This document shows positions 53,731-61,566 of a DNA stretch of 64,000 bases, piece after piece. The translations under genes were made by a program, and so were the position numbers. The notes under the pieces are model-generated. The model was not told the DNA's origin, did not search any database, and worked only from the letters and a program-made list of their open reading frames with translations. The stretch lies in assembly GCF_000496835.1 (NCBI RefSeq), contig NZ_KI543237.1:908641-972640 (forward strand). Direction: 5' to 3'. The stretch's first letter is position 1. The number at the start of each line of letters is the position of its first letter. Source of the stretch: Thalassobacillus devorans MSP14 (GTDB lineage: Bacteria; Bacillota; Bacilli; Bacillales; Halobacillaceae).

Positions 53731-54777
53731 TCAATGAATTTTACCGACATAGGTGAGTTCTTTTACTTCTTTTGCATCATTTGCACCATCCAAAATCTTT
53801 CGAACATCAATTAACGTTTCTTTTAAAGTTACCGTTTCTCCTTTTTGCCCGGTGAATGCTTCCGCGACGTAAAATGGCTGCGTTAAATAGGCTTCCAGCA
53901 ACTCTCCCCGCTTATAGAGAGGGGCTTCTGTTTCGGGTAAGCTGTCTATCCCTTTTACGTTGACGATCGCACGCAGTTCACGGTACCTGCGCAGTAATTT
54001 TTGAGCACGCTGCTGTATGGTTAGATGTGTTTGATCGAGATGTGCGCCTTCTAATACAGAGGAGGTTGAATAGATCGGGTTGACGGCAGGAAACATATGT
54101 CTGGCAGCTAAGTCAGCATCAAATTGTAACAGGGTTTCTAAAGGGCCATAAGGTAAATCTTCATCTACCACTTCACCTTTTAAATCAACTAAGAAAGTGG
54201 TAACTGAGTCAACGCCTATATTTTGAAGACGTTCCTGTAAATCTTGAATATCCCCCATAAGGACGCGGGAACGGTCAGCGGCAAAAACAACCTCGGTCTT
54301 ATTTGAAAGCTTTGCTATATACTCATATGCTTCATCAATCGAGTGAAACGTATGATCGATATACGCGGAAATGTCATCTACTTCCGGATGTTTACCTTCA
54401 GGCTCCAATAAAATAGTTTGATACCCTTGTTGTTTCAAGCGATGAAAAACCTCAGCTAATATTACAAGCTGCCCCATTCCAGGCCTCGCTACCAACCCTA
54501 TCGTCCCACTTTTCGTCAACGGAGCAAATAAATCCAACGCCTTGATACCCGTTTCTATCATTTCTACCTTCTCCCCTCTGATAATCAATTCATCGAGACT
54601 ACATTCCGCTAATGAAGCCAAAGCGACAAGAGTCCGCACTTCTGCTCTTCCTACAGGGATTTTCCCTGTACTAAGGTTGGAAACCGTAGCAGGTCTTAAC
54701 CCCACCGATTTGGCCGCACTTGTTAAATTAGGGACCCGCCGCCTCAGCAAAGCAACATTCAATCGTAAATCTTCCAC
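53731..54777 (-). CDS. HTH protein fused to a degenerate F1-ATPase beta-subunit-like domain
   Basis: This 348-residue protein combines two parts. Residues about 8-62 are an XRE-like helix-turn-helix (NLTSAAKSVGLRPATVSNLS). From about 70 to the end it follows the ATP synthase beta subunit: ETGIKALDLFAPLTKSGTIGL, then FPAVNPIYSTSSVLE, QRAQKLLRRYRELRAIVNVKGID, LTQPFYVAEAFTG and VTLKETLIDVRKILDG. The P-loop GGxGxGKT is replaced by RPGMGQL, so Lys and Thr are lost, and the beta-subunit middle with the catalytic Glu region is shortened (FAADRSR). It is probably a DNA-binding pseudo-ATPase. GTG 54777 is 8 nt from AGGAGG; TTG 54780 and GTG 54786 are alternatives. Confidence 0.82.
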   Translation of the reverse strand: MEDLRLNVALLRRRVPNLTSAAKSVGLRPATVSNLSTGKIPVGRAEVRTLVALASLAECSLDELIIRGEKVEMIETGIKALDLFAPLTKSGTIGLVARPGMGQLVILAEVFHRLKQQGYQTILLEPEGKHPEVDDISAYIDHTFHSIDEAYEYIAKLSNKTEVVFAADRSRVLMGDIQDLQERLQNIGVDSVTTFLVDLKGEVVDEDLPYGPLETLLQFDADLAARHMFPAVNPIYSTSSVLEGAHLDQTHLTIQQRAQKLLRRYRELRAIVNVKGIDSLPETEAPLYKRGELLEAYLTQPFYVAEAFTGQKGETVTLKETLIDVRKILDGANDAKEVKELTYVGKIH

Positions 54778-54870
54778 CAAACTCACCTCCTGTTACTTTT
54801 AACAGTAATTTATTTTACTCAACAAAGCAATATAAAATTACGTTGAAACGTAATTATTTTTTCGCATCAC

Positions 54871-55140
54871 AAAAGCGCAAGCGCCTTGCTCACCCCCGAC
54901 AAGCTTAAGACAAGCCTCGCCGTGACTTTCTTTGTACTTTTAGTCAAATCAAGTTTAATAAAGGTTTAAAGTATAAGTAAAACTAAGACTTTCGCCATAC
55001 ACCCTTGGCGATAAGCCAAGTTTTTCTAATCACAGAGAGGATTGACTTAAGACCTCGAGGGGGTAGGCGCTGGCCGATGAAAACGCCACGTCCTGTGGCG
55101 ACATCGGCACTAGCACGTCCTGTGCGTCGGAGCTGGATGG
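54871..55140. repeat. Intergenic repeat copy 2, with two insertions
   Basis: Same family as 13370-13486. The shared blocks are split by a 95-bp insert (54935-55029) between TTTG and TCACAGAG. There is also an extra segment of about 58 bp holding two CACGTCCTGTG motifs (55087-55133 region) between GCTGG and AGCTGGATG. Copy 1 lacks both, which defines the insertion points to within a few bases. Confidence 0.75.
54935..55029 (+). mobile_element. 95-bp hairpin repeat nested inside the larger repeat (copy B)
   Basis: Related to the sequence before narG (2298-2371). CTTGGC-GATAA-GCCAAG followed by TTTTTCT forms a terminator-like hairpin that overlaps an alternative TCGCCA/TGGCGA stem. Its clean insertion into another repeat shows it moves or moved. 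There are no obvious terminal inverted repeats or target duplication; an IS200/IS605-derived element is one possibility. Confidence 0.5.
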
Positions 55141-55196
55141 CTCCCACCGCCTAAAGTTATTCACAAAGAGAACATTTTATAATTTCCTAGCCCTCA

Positions 55197-55228
55197 CAAA
55201 AAAAAGAACGGTCTTTATCGACCGTTCT
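55197..55228 (-). terminator. Terminator of the 80-aa membrane protein gene
   Basis: AGAACGGTC and GACCGTTCT stem with eight T on the minus strand. Confidence 0.88.
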
Positions 55229-55231
55229 CTC

Positions 55232-55474
55232 TTAAGCTTCTACATTTTCCGGTTTGGTTAATATAATACCGATTAATGCGCCTATACTGATTATTCCGCC
55301 TATGATCATTACCAGACTTCCTGTCTCCCCATTAATCACAAAAGTGCCGAACAAGGATATCGCGATACTAACAAGAGAAATCGTATAGAATGTGGCAACA
55401 ATCTTTGATTTTTTTACATAACCAGTAAAGCCTAAAGTTCCTATTAATGTGAGTATCACTGCCACAAAAATCAT
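55232..55474 (-). CDS. Small membrane protein, unknown
   Basis: An 80-residue protein with three hydrophobic helices (AVILTLIGTLGFTGY, VATFYTISLVSIAISLFG and VMIIGGIISIGALIGIIL). It begins at ATG 55474 after GAGGAAAGGA and has its own terminator. No family recognised; size and topology are like many small Bacillaceae membrane proteins. Confidence 0.6.
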   Translation of the reverse strand: MIFVAVILTLIGTLGFTGYVKKSKIVATFYTISLVSIAISLFGTFVINGETGSLVMIIGGIISIGALIGIILTKPENVEA

Positions 55475-55579
55475 GGGGCTACATCCTTTCCTCGCTTAAA
55501 TGGTTTTCTTGTTGTTATGTTTTCCCCGGAAAGTCAGTTCTCATGCTTTGCTTATCCTTTTCATCTAACAGACATTGAT

Positions 55580-56404
55580 CTATCGAACATTCATTTCAGA
55601 CGGCTTAGGACCTTTTCGGTCGTTACGGTCTAAGGAATCGATTTTTTCCACATCTTCCTTGTCCAATTCAAAATCAAATACGTCAAAGTTCTCCTCAATA
55701 CGAGACGGGGTCACTGATTTAGGAATGACGATTGTGTTGTTTTGTAAGTGCCAGCGGATAATTACTTGAGCAGGACTTTTGCCGTGCTTTTCGGCTATTG
55801 TTTTGACCGTTTCATTCCCAAGTACTTCCCCACCCTGCATCAATGGACTCCAGGCTTCTACGTAAATGCCATGCTGCTTACAAAAGTCTTTCATTTCATT
55901 TTGTGCAAGGTATGGATGGCACTCGACCTGATTTAATACTGGTGTCACTTCACATTCATCCAGGAGACGCTGCAGGTGGTCGATGTCAAAATTACATACA
56001 CCGATTGCTTTTACACGTCCATCATGATACAACTTTTCCAAGGCCTTATACGTCTCTACGTAGTCATCGAACTCTGGTGTCGGCCAATGAATCAAATATA
56101 AGTCTACATATTCAAGCCCGAGCTTTTCCAAGCTTTCCTCGAAAGCTTTTAAGGTGTTTTCATAGCCTTGATCGGAGTTCCATACTTTTGTCGTAATAAA
56201 AAGCTCCTCGCGTGGTAAACCACTTTCCTGGATGGCTTTCCCAACTCCGCGTTCATTTCCGTAGATGGCAGCGGTATCAATAGAGCTATAACCTGTTTCC
56301 AAGGCTTTTTTTACTGCTGGAACAGCTTCTTCATCTTCTACTTGCCATACTCCAAAGCCAAGCTGCGGCATAGTGATACCATTATGTAAAGTTACTTTCT
56401 GCAT
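55580..56404 (-). CDS. Aldo/keto reductase, YvgN-like
   Basis: NADPH-dependent aldo/keto reductase of 274 residues. The catalytic tetrad is in SIDTAAIYGNERGVG (Asp, Tyr), FITTKVWNSDQG (Lys) and LIHWPTP (His); the cofactor motif is IPKSVTPSRIEEN. It is close to B. subtilis YvgN, which reduces methylglyoxal and other aldehydes. Start ATG 56404 with AAGGAG upstream; an earlier GTG overlaps the site. Confidence 0.9.
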   Translation of the reverse strand: MQKVTLHNGITMPQLGFGVWQVEDEEAVPAVKKALETGYSSIDTAAIYGNERGVGKAIQESGLPREELFITTKVWNSDQGYENTLKAFEESLEKLGLEYVDLYLIHWPTPEFDDYVETYKALEKLYHDGRVKAIGVCNFDIDHLQRLLDECEVTPVLNQVECHPYLAQNEMKDFCKQHGIYVEAWSPLMQGGEVLGNETVKTIAEKHGKSPAQVIIRWHLQNNTIVIPKSVTPSRIEENFDVFDFELDKEDVEKIDSLDRNDRKGPKPSEMNVR

Positions 56405-56503
56405 CGAAAACACTCCTTTATTTGTAATAACTGTATTTTATCATAAGAGAATAGGGTAAGACCTAAATAAGCAATTAAAACAAAACAGACCGGAGGGGTT
56501 CCC

Positions 56504-57043
56504 ATGCTGGATAAAGCTAAGCTATTTGCAGAGAAAGCTCATGAGGGGCAGCAAAGAAAAGGCACAGGAAAGCCATACATCGTCCATCCAATACAAGTAG
56601 CAGAGACGCTGCATCAGGCAGGCTGCTCTATAGAGGTGGTTTGTGCGGGCTATCTGCATGATGTCGTGGAGGATACTGACTATGATATTACAGATATTGA
56701 AAACGAGTTTGGTAAAGCAATTGCAGATTTGGTAGCTTCCCATACCGAGGATAAGTCAAAAACCTGGAAAGAACGTAAACAACACACCATCGATACGGTT
56801 AAAACAGGATCAAAAAATGTTAAGTATCTGATTATCGCCGATAAACTGGACAATCTTTTATCAACTGAACAAGAGTTGGAAAAGCACGGGGATAAGGTTT
56901 GGAACAATTTTAATGCCGGATACGAAAAGCAAAAATGGTACTACGAATCAGTTGCTAACCATATGTATGATGGTTTCCTGAAAGGTGAAACACCGTACTT
57001 TTTTCAGAAATACGAAAAAGCGGTTGCCAGAGTATTTGGATAA
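56504..57043 (+). CDS. HD-domain phosphohydrolase, small ppGpp-hydrolase-like
   Basis: A 179-residue HD protein: KAHEGQQRKGTGKPYIVHPIQVAETL, then AGYLHDVVEDTDY carrying the metal-binding His-Asp, and ADKLDNL. This pattern is that of the hydrolase half of RelA/SpoT and of small alarmone hydrolases (Mesh1/SAH type), which remove pyrophosphate from (p)ppGpp. No synthetase domain is present. Activity is inferred. GGAGGGG precedes the ATG. Confidence 0.8.
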   Translation: MLDKAKLFAEKAHEGQQRKGTGKPYIVHPIQVAETLHQAGCSIEVVCAGYLHDVVEDTDYDITDIENEFGKAIADLVASHTEDKSKTWKERKQHTIDTVKTGSKNVKYLIIADKLDNLLSTEQELEKHGDKVWNNFNAGYEKQKWYYESVANHMYDGFLKGETPYFFQKYEKAVARVFG

Positions 57044-57098
57044 TTATTACAAGCGTTTGACTCCTATCACATGGCAATAACCACCTTTATACTAACAA

Positions 57099-57134
57099 AG
57101 GATAAGGCCTCGTTCGCGGGACCCTGTCCTTTGT
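57099..57134. terminator. Bidirectional hairpin between convergent genes
   Basis: AAAGGA...AGG pairs with CCT...TCCTTT around an unpaired centre, followed by a short T-rich stretch. Confidence 0.5.
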
Positions 57135-58040
57135 TTATTTATCTTCGATAATCTTTTTATGCATCCATATTGCAGCCTGAAGTCCTTCTCCCATCGCTAC
57201 GGCCACTTGTTCCGAATGGGCAACGACATCCCCTGCCGCCCATACTCCCGGTATATTCGTCATTTTTGTCCTGCCATCGACAAGGATATGTTTATTATGA
57301 TGGAGTTCGACTCCGATTCCTTTTGCCAATTCAGATTTCACTTTATTTCCGCCAAAAGCGAAAAAAGCATACTTCGCTTTGATCCTACTTCCATCTTGTA
57401 AAATAACTCCATGGAAGGTATCGCCTTCTGATAAAACGCTCTCCACTGATTGGTGAATATACTTAATATTCTTTTCTGCAAGTTGGGCCATTAAATCGGA
57501 ATCAACCCCCCTCCGTTCATGATTGATGTAAATAAGATCCTCCGTCCAGTAAGAAAGAGTCAGTGCCATATTCGCCCCTGGATTCCCTGTCCCAAGTACC
57601 AATGTTCGCTCCCCTTTTACTTGATACCCATCACAATCCGGACAAATAAACACACGTAACCCAAGAATAGGATAAAGGTCAGTAAACTTTGCCGGAATAC
57701 GATCAACTACACCAGTGGCCAACAAAACACAGGAAGTAATGAAGTCGCTATGTTCGTTGGTAGAGATAAGAAAGCCATTCCCCTCTTTCCTTACATCTGA
57801 CACAGTATCCTGAAGAAAATTAACACCTAATCGTTCTGCCTGTTTTTTGCCAATTGACCGAAGCTCCTTGCCGCTTACACCCTCCAGCCATCCAAGCAAG
57901 TTATGATAACAACGGCATAAATTCGACCTTCCTCTGTCCGAATCAATCACCAAAGTCTCATGCTCATACCTTCCTAACTGAATCGCCGCCTGAAGCCCTG
58001 CGATGCCTCCCCCTACAATGACCGCTTCATACTTTTTCAC
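57135..58040 (-). CDS. Thioredoxin-reductase-like FAD/NAD(P) oxidoreductase
   Basis: Flavoprotein of 301 residues starting with GTG 58040 (GGAG upstream), giving VKKYEAVIVGGGIAGLQAAIQ, the FAD dinucleotide fold. Further marks are VLLATGVVDRIPA, CPDCDGY (a C-x2-C at the TrxB active-site position), LVLGTGNPGANMAL for NAD(P) and GVWAAGDVV near the end. The CPDC motif supports a thiol-disulfide reductase, though many homologs of this length have unknown substrates. It is only about 125 bp from the 58166 gene in the same direction. Confidence 0.83.
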   Translation of the reverse strand: MKKYEAVIVGGGIAGLQAAIQLGRYEHETLVIDSDRGRSNLCRCYHNLLGWLEGVSGKELRSIGKKQAERLGVNFLQDTVSDVRKEGNGFLISTNEHSDFITSCVLLATGVVDRIPAKFTDLYPILGLRVFICPDCDGYQVKGERTLVLGTGNPGANMALTLSYWTEDLIYINHERRGVDSDLMAQLAEKNIKYIHQSVESVLSEGDTFHGVILQDGSRIKAKYAFFAFGGNKVKSELAKGIGVELHHNKHILVDGRTKMTNIPGVWAAGDVVAHSEQVAVAMGEGLQAAIWMHKKIIEDK

Positions 58041-58165
58041 TGGTACCACTCCTAAGTATTCACCTGTCCTCTTATTGTCACTTTCCTTGTGAATCCCATA
58101 CATTAGTTCACGCTTTAAATGTATTCCCCAGGAAATATTTCTATATATAATAAAAAAGCCTCTCA

Positions 58166-59032
58166 TCATGAGAGACTTTTTAAAGAATCTGAAACAGGTA
58201 TCCCTAACTCATCAAATGTGAATAACAGGTATTCTACATCTACTTCATCAGAGGCGTTTTTTAGTCTGATTTTACTTAAATGCTTAATCAGCTCTTCTTT
58301 GGTTTCCTTTACAAAAGCATTGACAACAACATAACTTATACTGATTTTCTTATTTTTATGGATAATTTTCTGGTATTCAACTGTTTCGTGCAGGATTTGT
58401 TGGATGGAATAGGTGAGTGGTTCGATAGGAAATGGATCATGAGGAATGATTTTAGTAGCACATATGACACTTTTATCTTTCAGCTCTAACAGTCCGTCAA
58501 ATTCTAACTGCTTCCCCTTTGTTGTTATCCGAATATGGCGCTGGATTGGGGTATTGTAGCGTCTTTCGATTTCTTTAAAAGCAAAATCTTCTGCTATGAG
58601 AGCTAACTGTAAAGGCTGCAAAGTTTCAATAGTATTTACTCCTCCAGGGGTGGCGGTTACCAATTCCGTATCATCCGAAGGCTGTTTTTCATCTTGTTTA
58701 AACTCGATGATCTCCTGAAGCTTATGATCGAATATCTCCTGGTTCGACACGAACTCTTTTTTATAGTCGAAATACTCTTTATTTCCCCGTATGATAGCAG
58801 CAAGATTCTGCAAATATTCCGTCCTGGTGACAGCAGTGGCGATGATGAAGATTCCAGCAAAATAACTCCATGGGTTGTTGGCAAACAAACATAAACCAAG
58901 CAATAACAGAATTCCAGTAATCTTTAGTGCATGGACTTTTAACACTGATTTAAATGAGATAAATGAACTTATAAGACCAAAGAAAATACTTACTGCCGCT
59001 AAGCCTTCCCTTATGTTTTCAGGTAAAAGCAT
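58166..59032 (-). CDS. Membrane-anchored protein of unknown function
   Basis: This 288-residue protein has two or three N-terminal hydrophobic segments (LAAVSIFFGLISSFISF, ALKITGILLLLGLCLF and YFAGIFIIATAV). A charged, probably coiled, linker (90-130) follows, then a soluble domain ending FDELGIPVSDSLKSL. The FDGLLELKDKSVICATKI stretch has a spacing like restriction-endonuclease-type or NERD-like domains (D...E-x-K), but I cannot confirm that. Start ATG 59032 with AAGGGA upstream. It lies beyond a terminator from the par genes. Confidence 0.55.
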   Translation of the reverse strand: MLLPENIREGLAAVSIFFGLISSFISFKSVLKVHALKITGILLLLGLCLFANNPWSYFAGIFIIATAVTRTEYLQNLAAIIRGNKEYFDYKKEFVSNQEIFDHKLQEIIEFKQDEKQPSDDTELVTATPGGVNTIETLQPLQLALIAEDFAFKEIERRYNTPIQRHIRITTKGKQLEFDGLLELKDKSVICATKIIPHDPFPIEPLTYSIQQILHETVEYQKIIHKNKKISISYVVVNAFVKETKEELIKHLSKIRLKNASDEVDVEYLLFTFDELGIPVSDSLKSLS

Positions 59033-59154
59033 CTCGATTCCCTTCACCTCCCCGCTCGTTTATTAGATTATATGCTCCGTAACATGGAAAAACAACGCGC
59101 CCATTTCCCTAATAAATCAGGTCTGAATACTTATTTTGTTTCTATTCCAGACAA

Positions 59155-59204
59155 TAAAAAATGACTTCCATGAAAAGCACTACCTTTTCTGAAAGTCATT
59201 TTTT
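59155..59204 (-). terminator. par operon terminator
   Basis: AAAAATGACTT...GAAAAG pairs with CTTTTC...AAGTCATTTTTT, with T tracts on both strands. Confidence 0.8.
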
Positions 59205-59205
59205 A

Positions 59206-59802
59206 TTAATTATTCATTTTTGAAAGAAAACCGCCAAGCAGGTCTTCATCTGATTCATCCTTTTCGTCCTCGCGGTCGTCCTGGTGCTCTTTCAGTTCAT
59301 CTTTCATCTTGTCAAAATTAAGGTCATCCAAAGCCTTATCCATTTCTGCCCAGTCTTTTTCATCCTCTACTTTTTCTGATGGTACAGGCTCATTATCTTC
59401 TTCTGTTGCAGTAGTTGCTGCCATTTCTTCTTGTAAGTATAAAGCTTCATCTATATTTACATTGTTGCTATTCATAGAAGCAAGAAGCGAAGTGGCTCTG
59501 ACCGGGTCAGCAAGCAAGTGATGAATAATGCTCCCAAGCAGTGCTTCCGAATGCTCATGTTTGATCCAATTTCGTTGTTCTTTTGTCAATTGTCTTGGAA
59601 GTGGAATCGTGATAGTCTCCCTATCCTTAGAAAGAGATTCATTGACCCCCTCTAAAACGAACTGAGCAATTCTGCTCGAGAAATTCCTGCGTTCTGTCTC
59701 TTTCAATTTACTCAGTTGTTTCAGTAGATGGTCAGGTGTGTCAGAAGGGACGCGAAATGTGATCGACTGTCCCCTCTGAATACCTTTCCCTGCATTACTC
59801 AT
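59206..59802 (-). CDS. parR: ParR-like centromere-binding adaptor
   Basis: This 198-residue protein follows the actin-like gene by 9 bp, the position of ParR in type II partition operons. The N-terminal part (SITFRVPSDTPDHLLKQLSKLKETERRNFSSRIAQFVLEG, cut here into two segments) resembles a ribbon-helix-helix domain. The C-terminal third is very acidic and ends in LLGGFLSKMNN, like the ParR tail that contacts ParM filament ends. Direct similarity is low, so the call rests on position, domain shape and partner. AGGGTG precedes the ATG. Confidence 0.72.
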   Translation of the reverse strand: MSNAGKGIQRGQSITFRVPSDTPDHLLKQLSKLKETERRNFSSRIAQFVLEGVNESLSKDRETITIPLPRQLTKEQRNWIKHEHSEALLGSIIHHLLADPVRATSLLASMNSNNVNIDEALYLQEEMAATTATEEDNEPVPSEKVEDEKDWAEMDKALDDLNFDKMKDELKEHQDDREDEKDESDEDLLGGFLSKMNN

Positions 59803-59811
59803 ACAATCACC

Positions 59812-61008
59812 CTATTTTGATGAAGAAGCTTTTTGTTTTTCACCTTTTTTATCTTCCACTTTGCGGCTGTCGTTCTTGCGGATAAAGTCAGAGATCAGCT
59901 TGTAATAAGCATTCGACATCATCCAGATACTTTCTTTTTCATCCTCGAAAAATTCAATGTTGAAACCATCCAGGTTGTTATTCAATGTTTTCAAGTAATC
60001 TTTCAGGACAGAGGCACCGCCTCCGACAAAGTAACAGATTTCTGACTGGGAGTTCTTTTGCCATACATTACGAAGGAAGCGGTATTCTTTTTTCGCAAGT
60101 TCCAGCAAAATCCTATCCGTAATATCATGTACGCTTGTTCTGCTACCTTTAACCATGATGTGGTTACGGTCATTTTTACGAGTAATGATATCGACGACAT
60201 CTCTGCGGCTGTCTAATTCTACCCCGTGCTTGCTTCTGATTTCCTCACGGATTTGTTCAAGAGATTCAGATACCCCAAGATTGAACCCTTGCGCCTTATC
60301 ATCATCTACATTACGGTTACGGATTACGGCAATATCTGTAGAAAGTCCGCCGATATCCTGAATCAGAATCTGCTTATCGATCAAGTCTTTATTGATGATA
60401 TTCAAATGGTTATCCATTACCAGGTTGATATATGCCGCAAAACCTTCCGGATAAACTTTTACTTCATCAAATTTAATATTCACTTTTTTACCTTGATATT
60501 TTGGCGTTACCAGGAACTCTACCTGGTGCACTGAACCTAGCAGTTGAGAACGATAGCCAACATCTTTACCTTCTTTTACTTCTCTTAATGGCAGGCCGGT
60601 ACCCAATGTGTAATTTGCATCGATGACGCCATTATTCGTTTTGAAGCCTTTTTCAGGTGTTTTTTCATTTACAGCATCCAGTGCAAGAGCTGCAAACAAC
60701 ATGACTAATGTCTGATCTTCTTCTGCTTTACTACTTCCTGGATCCAGTTCTGTAGAATTGGAGCTTTTCGTTGCCAGGTTACCCACACGGTAGATTGCAT
60801 TATTTTCATGCAGGGCAGGGGAGTGGACACGAATGTGAATGTTATCGATCGGATCTTTATCATCTAAATCCTCAATCCCGATTACCGGGCGATCTTCTAC
60901 CTCACGGGCTATCACATTCGGTATGTATAGATCGGAATCCAATTTTCCAAATAGTGCTTTCACAGCATCATTACCAACATCAACAGCTGCAATTCTTGAA
61001 TTTGTCAT
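59812..61008 (-). CDS. parM: ParM/StbA-like actin, plasmid-type DNA segregation ATPase
   Basis: Actin-fold ATPase of 398 residues that would polymerise to push replicons apart. Nucleotide-binding blocks are AAVDVGNDAVKALFG (phosphate 1), LIQDIGGLSTDIAVI (phosphate 2) and YFVGGGASVLKDYL (adenosine). It most resembles the ParM-like proteins of large Bacillus plasmids. The start is ATG 61008 (AAAGGA upstream), as MTNSRIAAVD is the family N-terminus; the longer frame from 61059 lacks a site. parR follows and a repeat array lies upstream. No plasmid replication gene is visible. Confidence 0.87.
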   Translation of the reverse strand: MTNSRIAAVDVGNDAVKALFGKLDSDLYIPNVIAREVEDRPVIGIEDLDDKDPIDNIHIRVHSPALHENNAIYRVGNLATKSSNSTELDPGSSKAEEDQTLVMLFAALALDAVNEKTPEKGFKTNNGVIDANYTLGTGLPLREVKEGKDVGYRSQLLGSVHQVEFLVTPKYQGKKVNIKFDEVKVYPEGFAAYINLVMDNHLNIINKDLIDKQILIQDIGGLSTDIAVIRNRNVDDDKAQGFNLGVSESLEQIREEIRSKHGVELDSRRDVVDIITRKNDRNHIMVKGSRTSVHDITDRILLELAKKEYRFLRNVWQKNSQSEICYFVGGGASVLKDYLKTLNNNLDGFNIEFFEDEKESIWMMSNAYYKLISDFIRKNDSRKVEDKKGEKQKASSSK

Positions 61009-61150
61009 TTTTACAACTTTCCTTTCTATTTTGAGATTACTCATTAAAGCCTGTTCCATAAACTACCTATATATCCAATTACTATTTTAAACTTATAGCA
61101 GTTTGATAGTATCGTCAATAAGAAAATAGTTGCATACAATCAAGCAAACA

Positions 61151-61310
61151 AGTATACATTTCCGTGTACTTGCAAGACAATTTGTACACATGGCTTTATA
61201 CCAGTATGTGTACTTGTTTGTATACTTGTATACAGTTTTGCACACACAGTGTTTTCTTTTTGTATACATGTGTACATTTAAGAATACTTGTAAACATTTT
61301 TGTGTACATA
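61151..61310. repeat. Candidate parC centromere: GTRTACTTG iterons
   Basis: Upstream of parM lie about ten copies of a GT(A/G)TAC core, many extended to GTGTACTTG or GTATACTTG. They start at 61152, 61164, 61183 (TGTACACA), 61208, 61220, 61228, 61262, 61270, 61283 (AATACTTG) and 61302. They occur in both orientations because the core is nearly palindromic. Type II partition loci have such ParR-binding repeats just before parM, overlapping its promoter. Confidence 0.7.
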
Positions 61311-61566
61311 AGTTAATATCTATCACTTTTCTATTATTTTACAAATGCGAATAGTCTCGAATAATGAGAGATTATGGTATATCCGAAGAGGATTGAGTTT
61401 AATTTTTATGGAATTGAATAGAAAGTTAGAGGGTAAAATAATGAATTACTATTAAAAAAGGAGGGAGATAGAAAAGGTAGATATTATAAACAAAGAAAAA
61501 ACCATTATCTATAATAAGATAACGGCTAAAATGAGGGAGGAAATATCCATAAGTTAACAAATGGGG
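61311..61566. other. AT-rich gap between parC and the oxidoreductase gene
   Basis: About 250 bp, very rich in A and T. It holds an AAAGGAGGGAG sequence near 61460 that looks like a ribosome site but has no convincing start codon or reading frame after it. I see no RNA gene. Confidence 0.35.
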
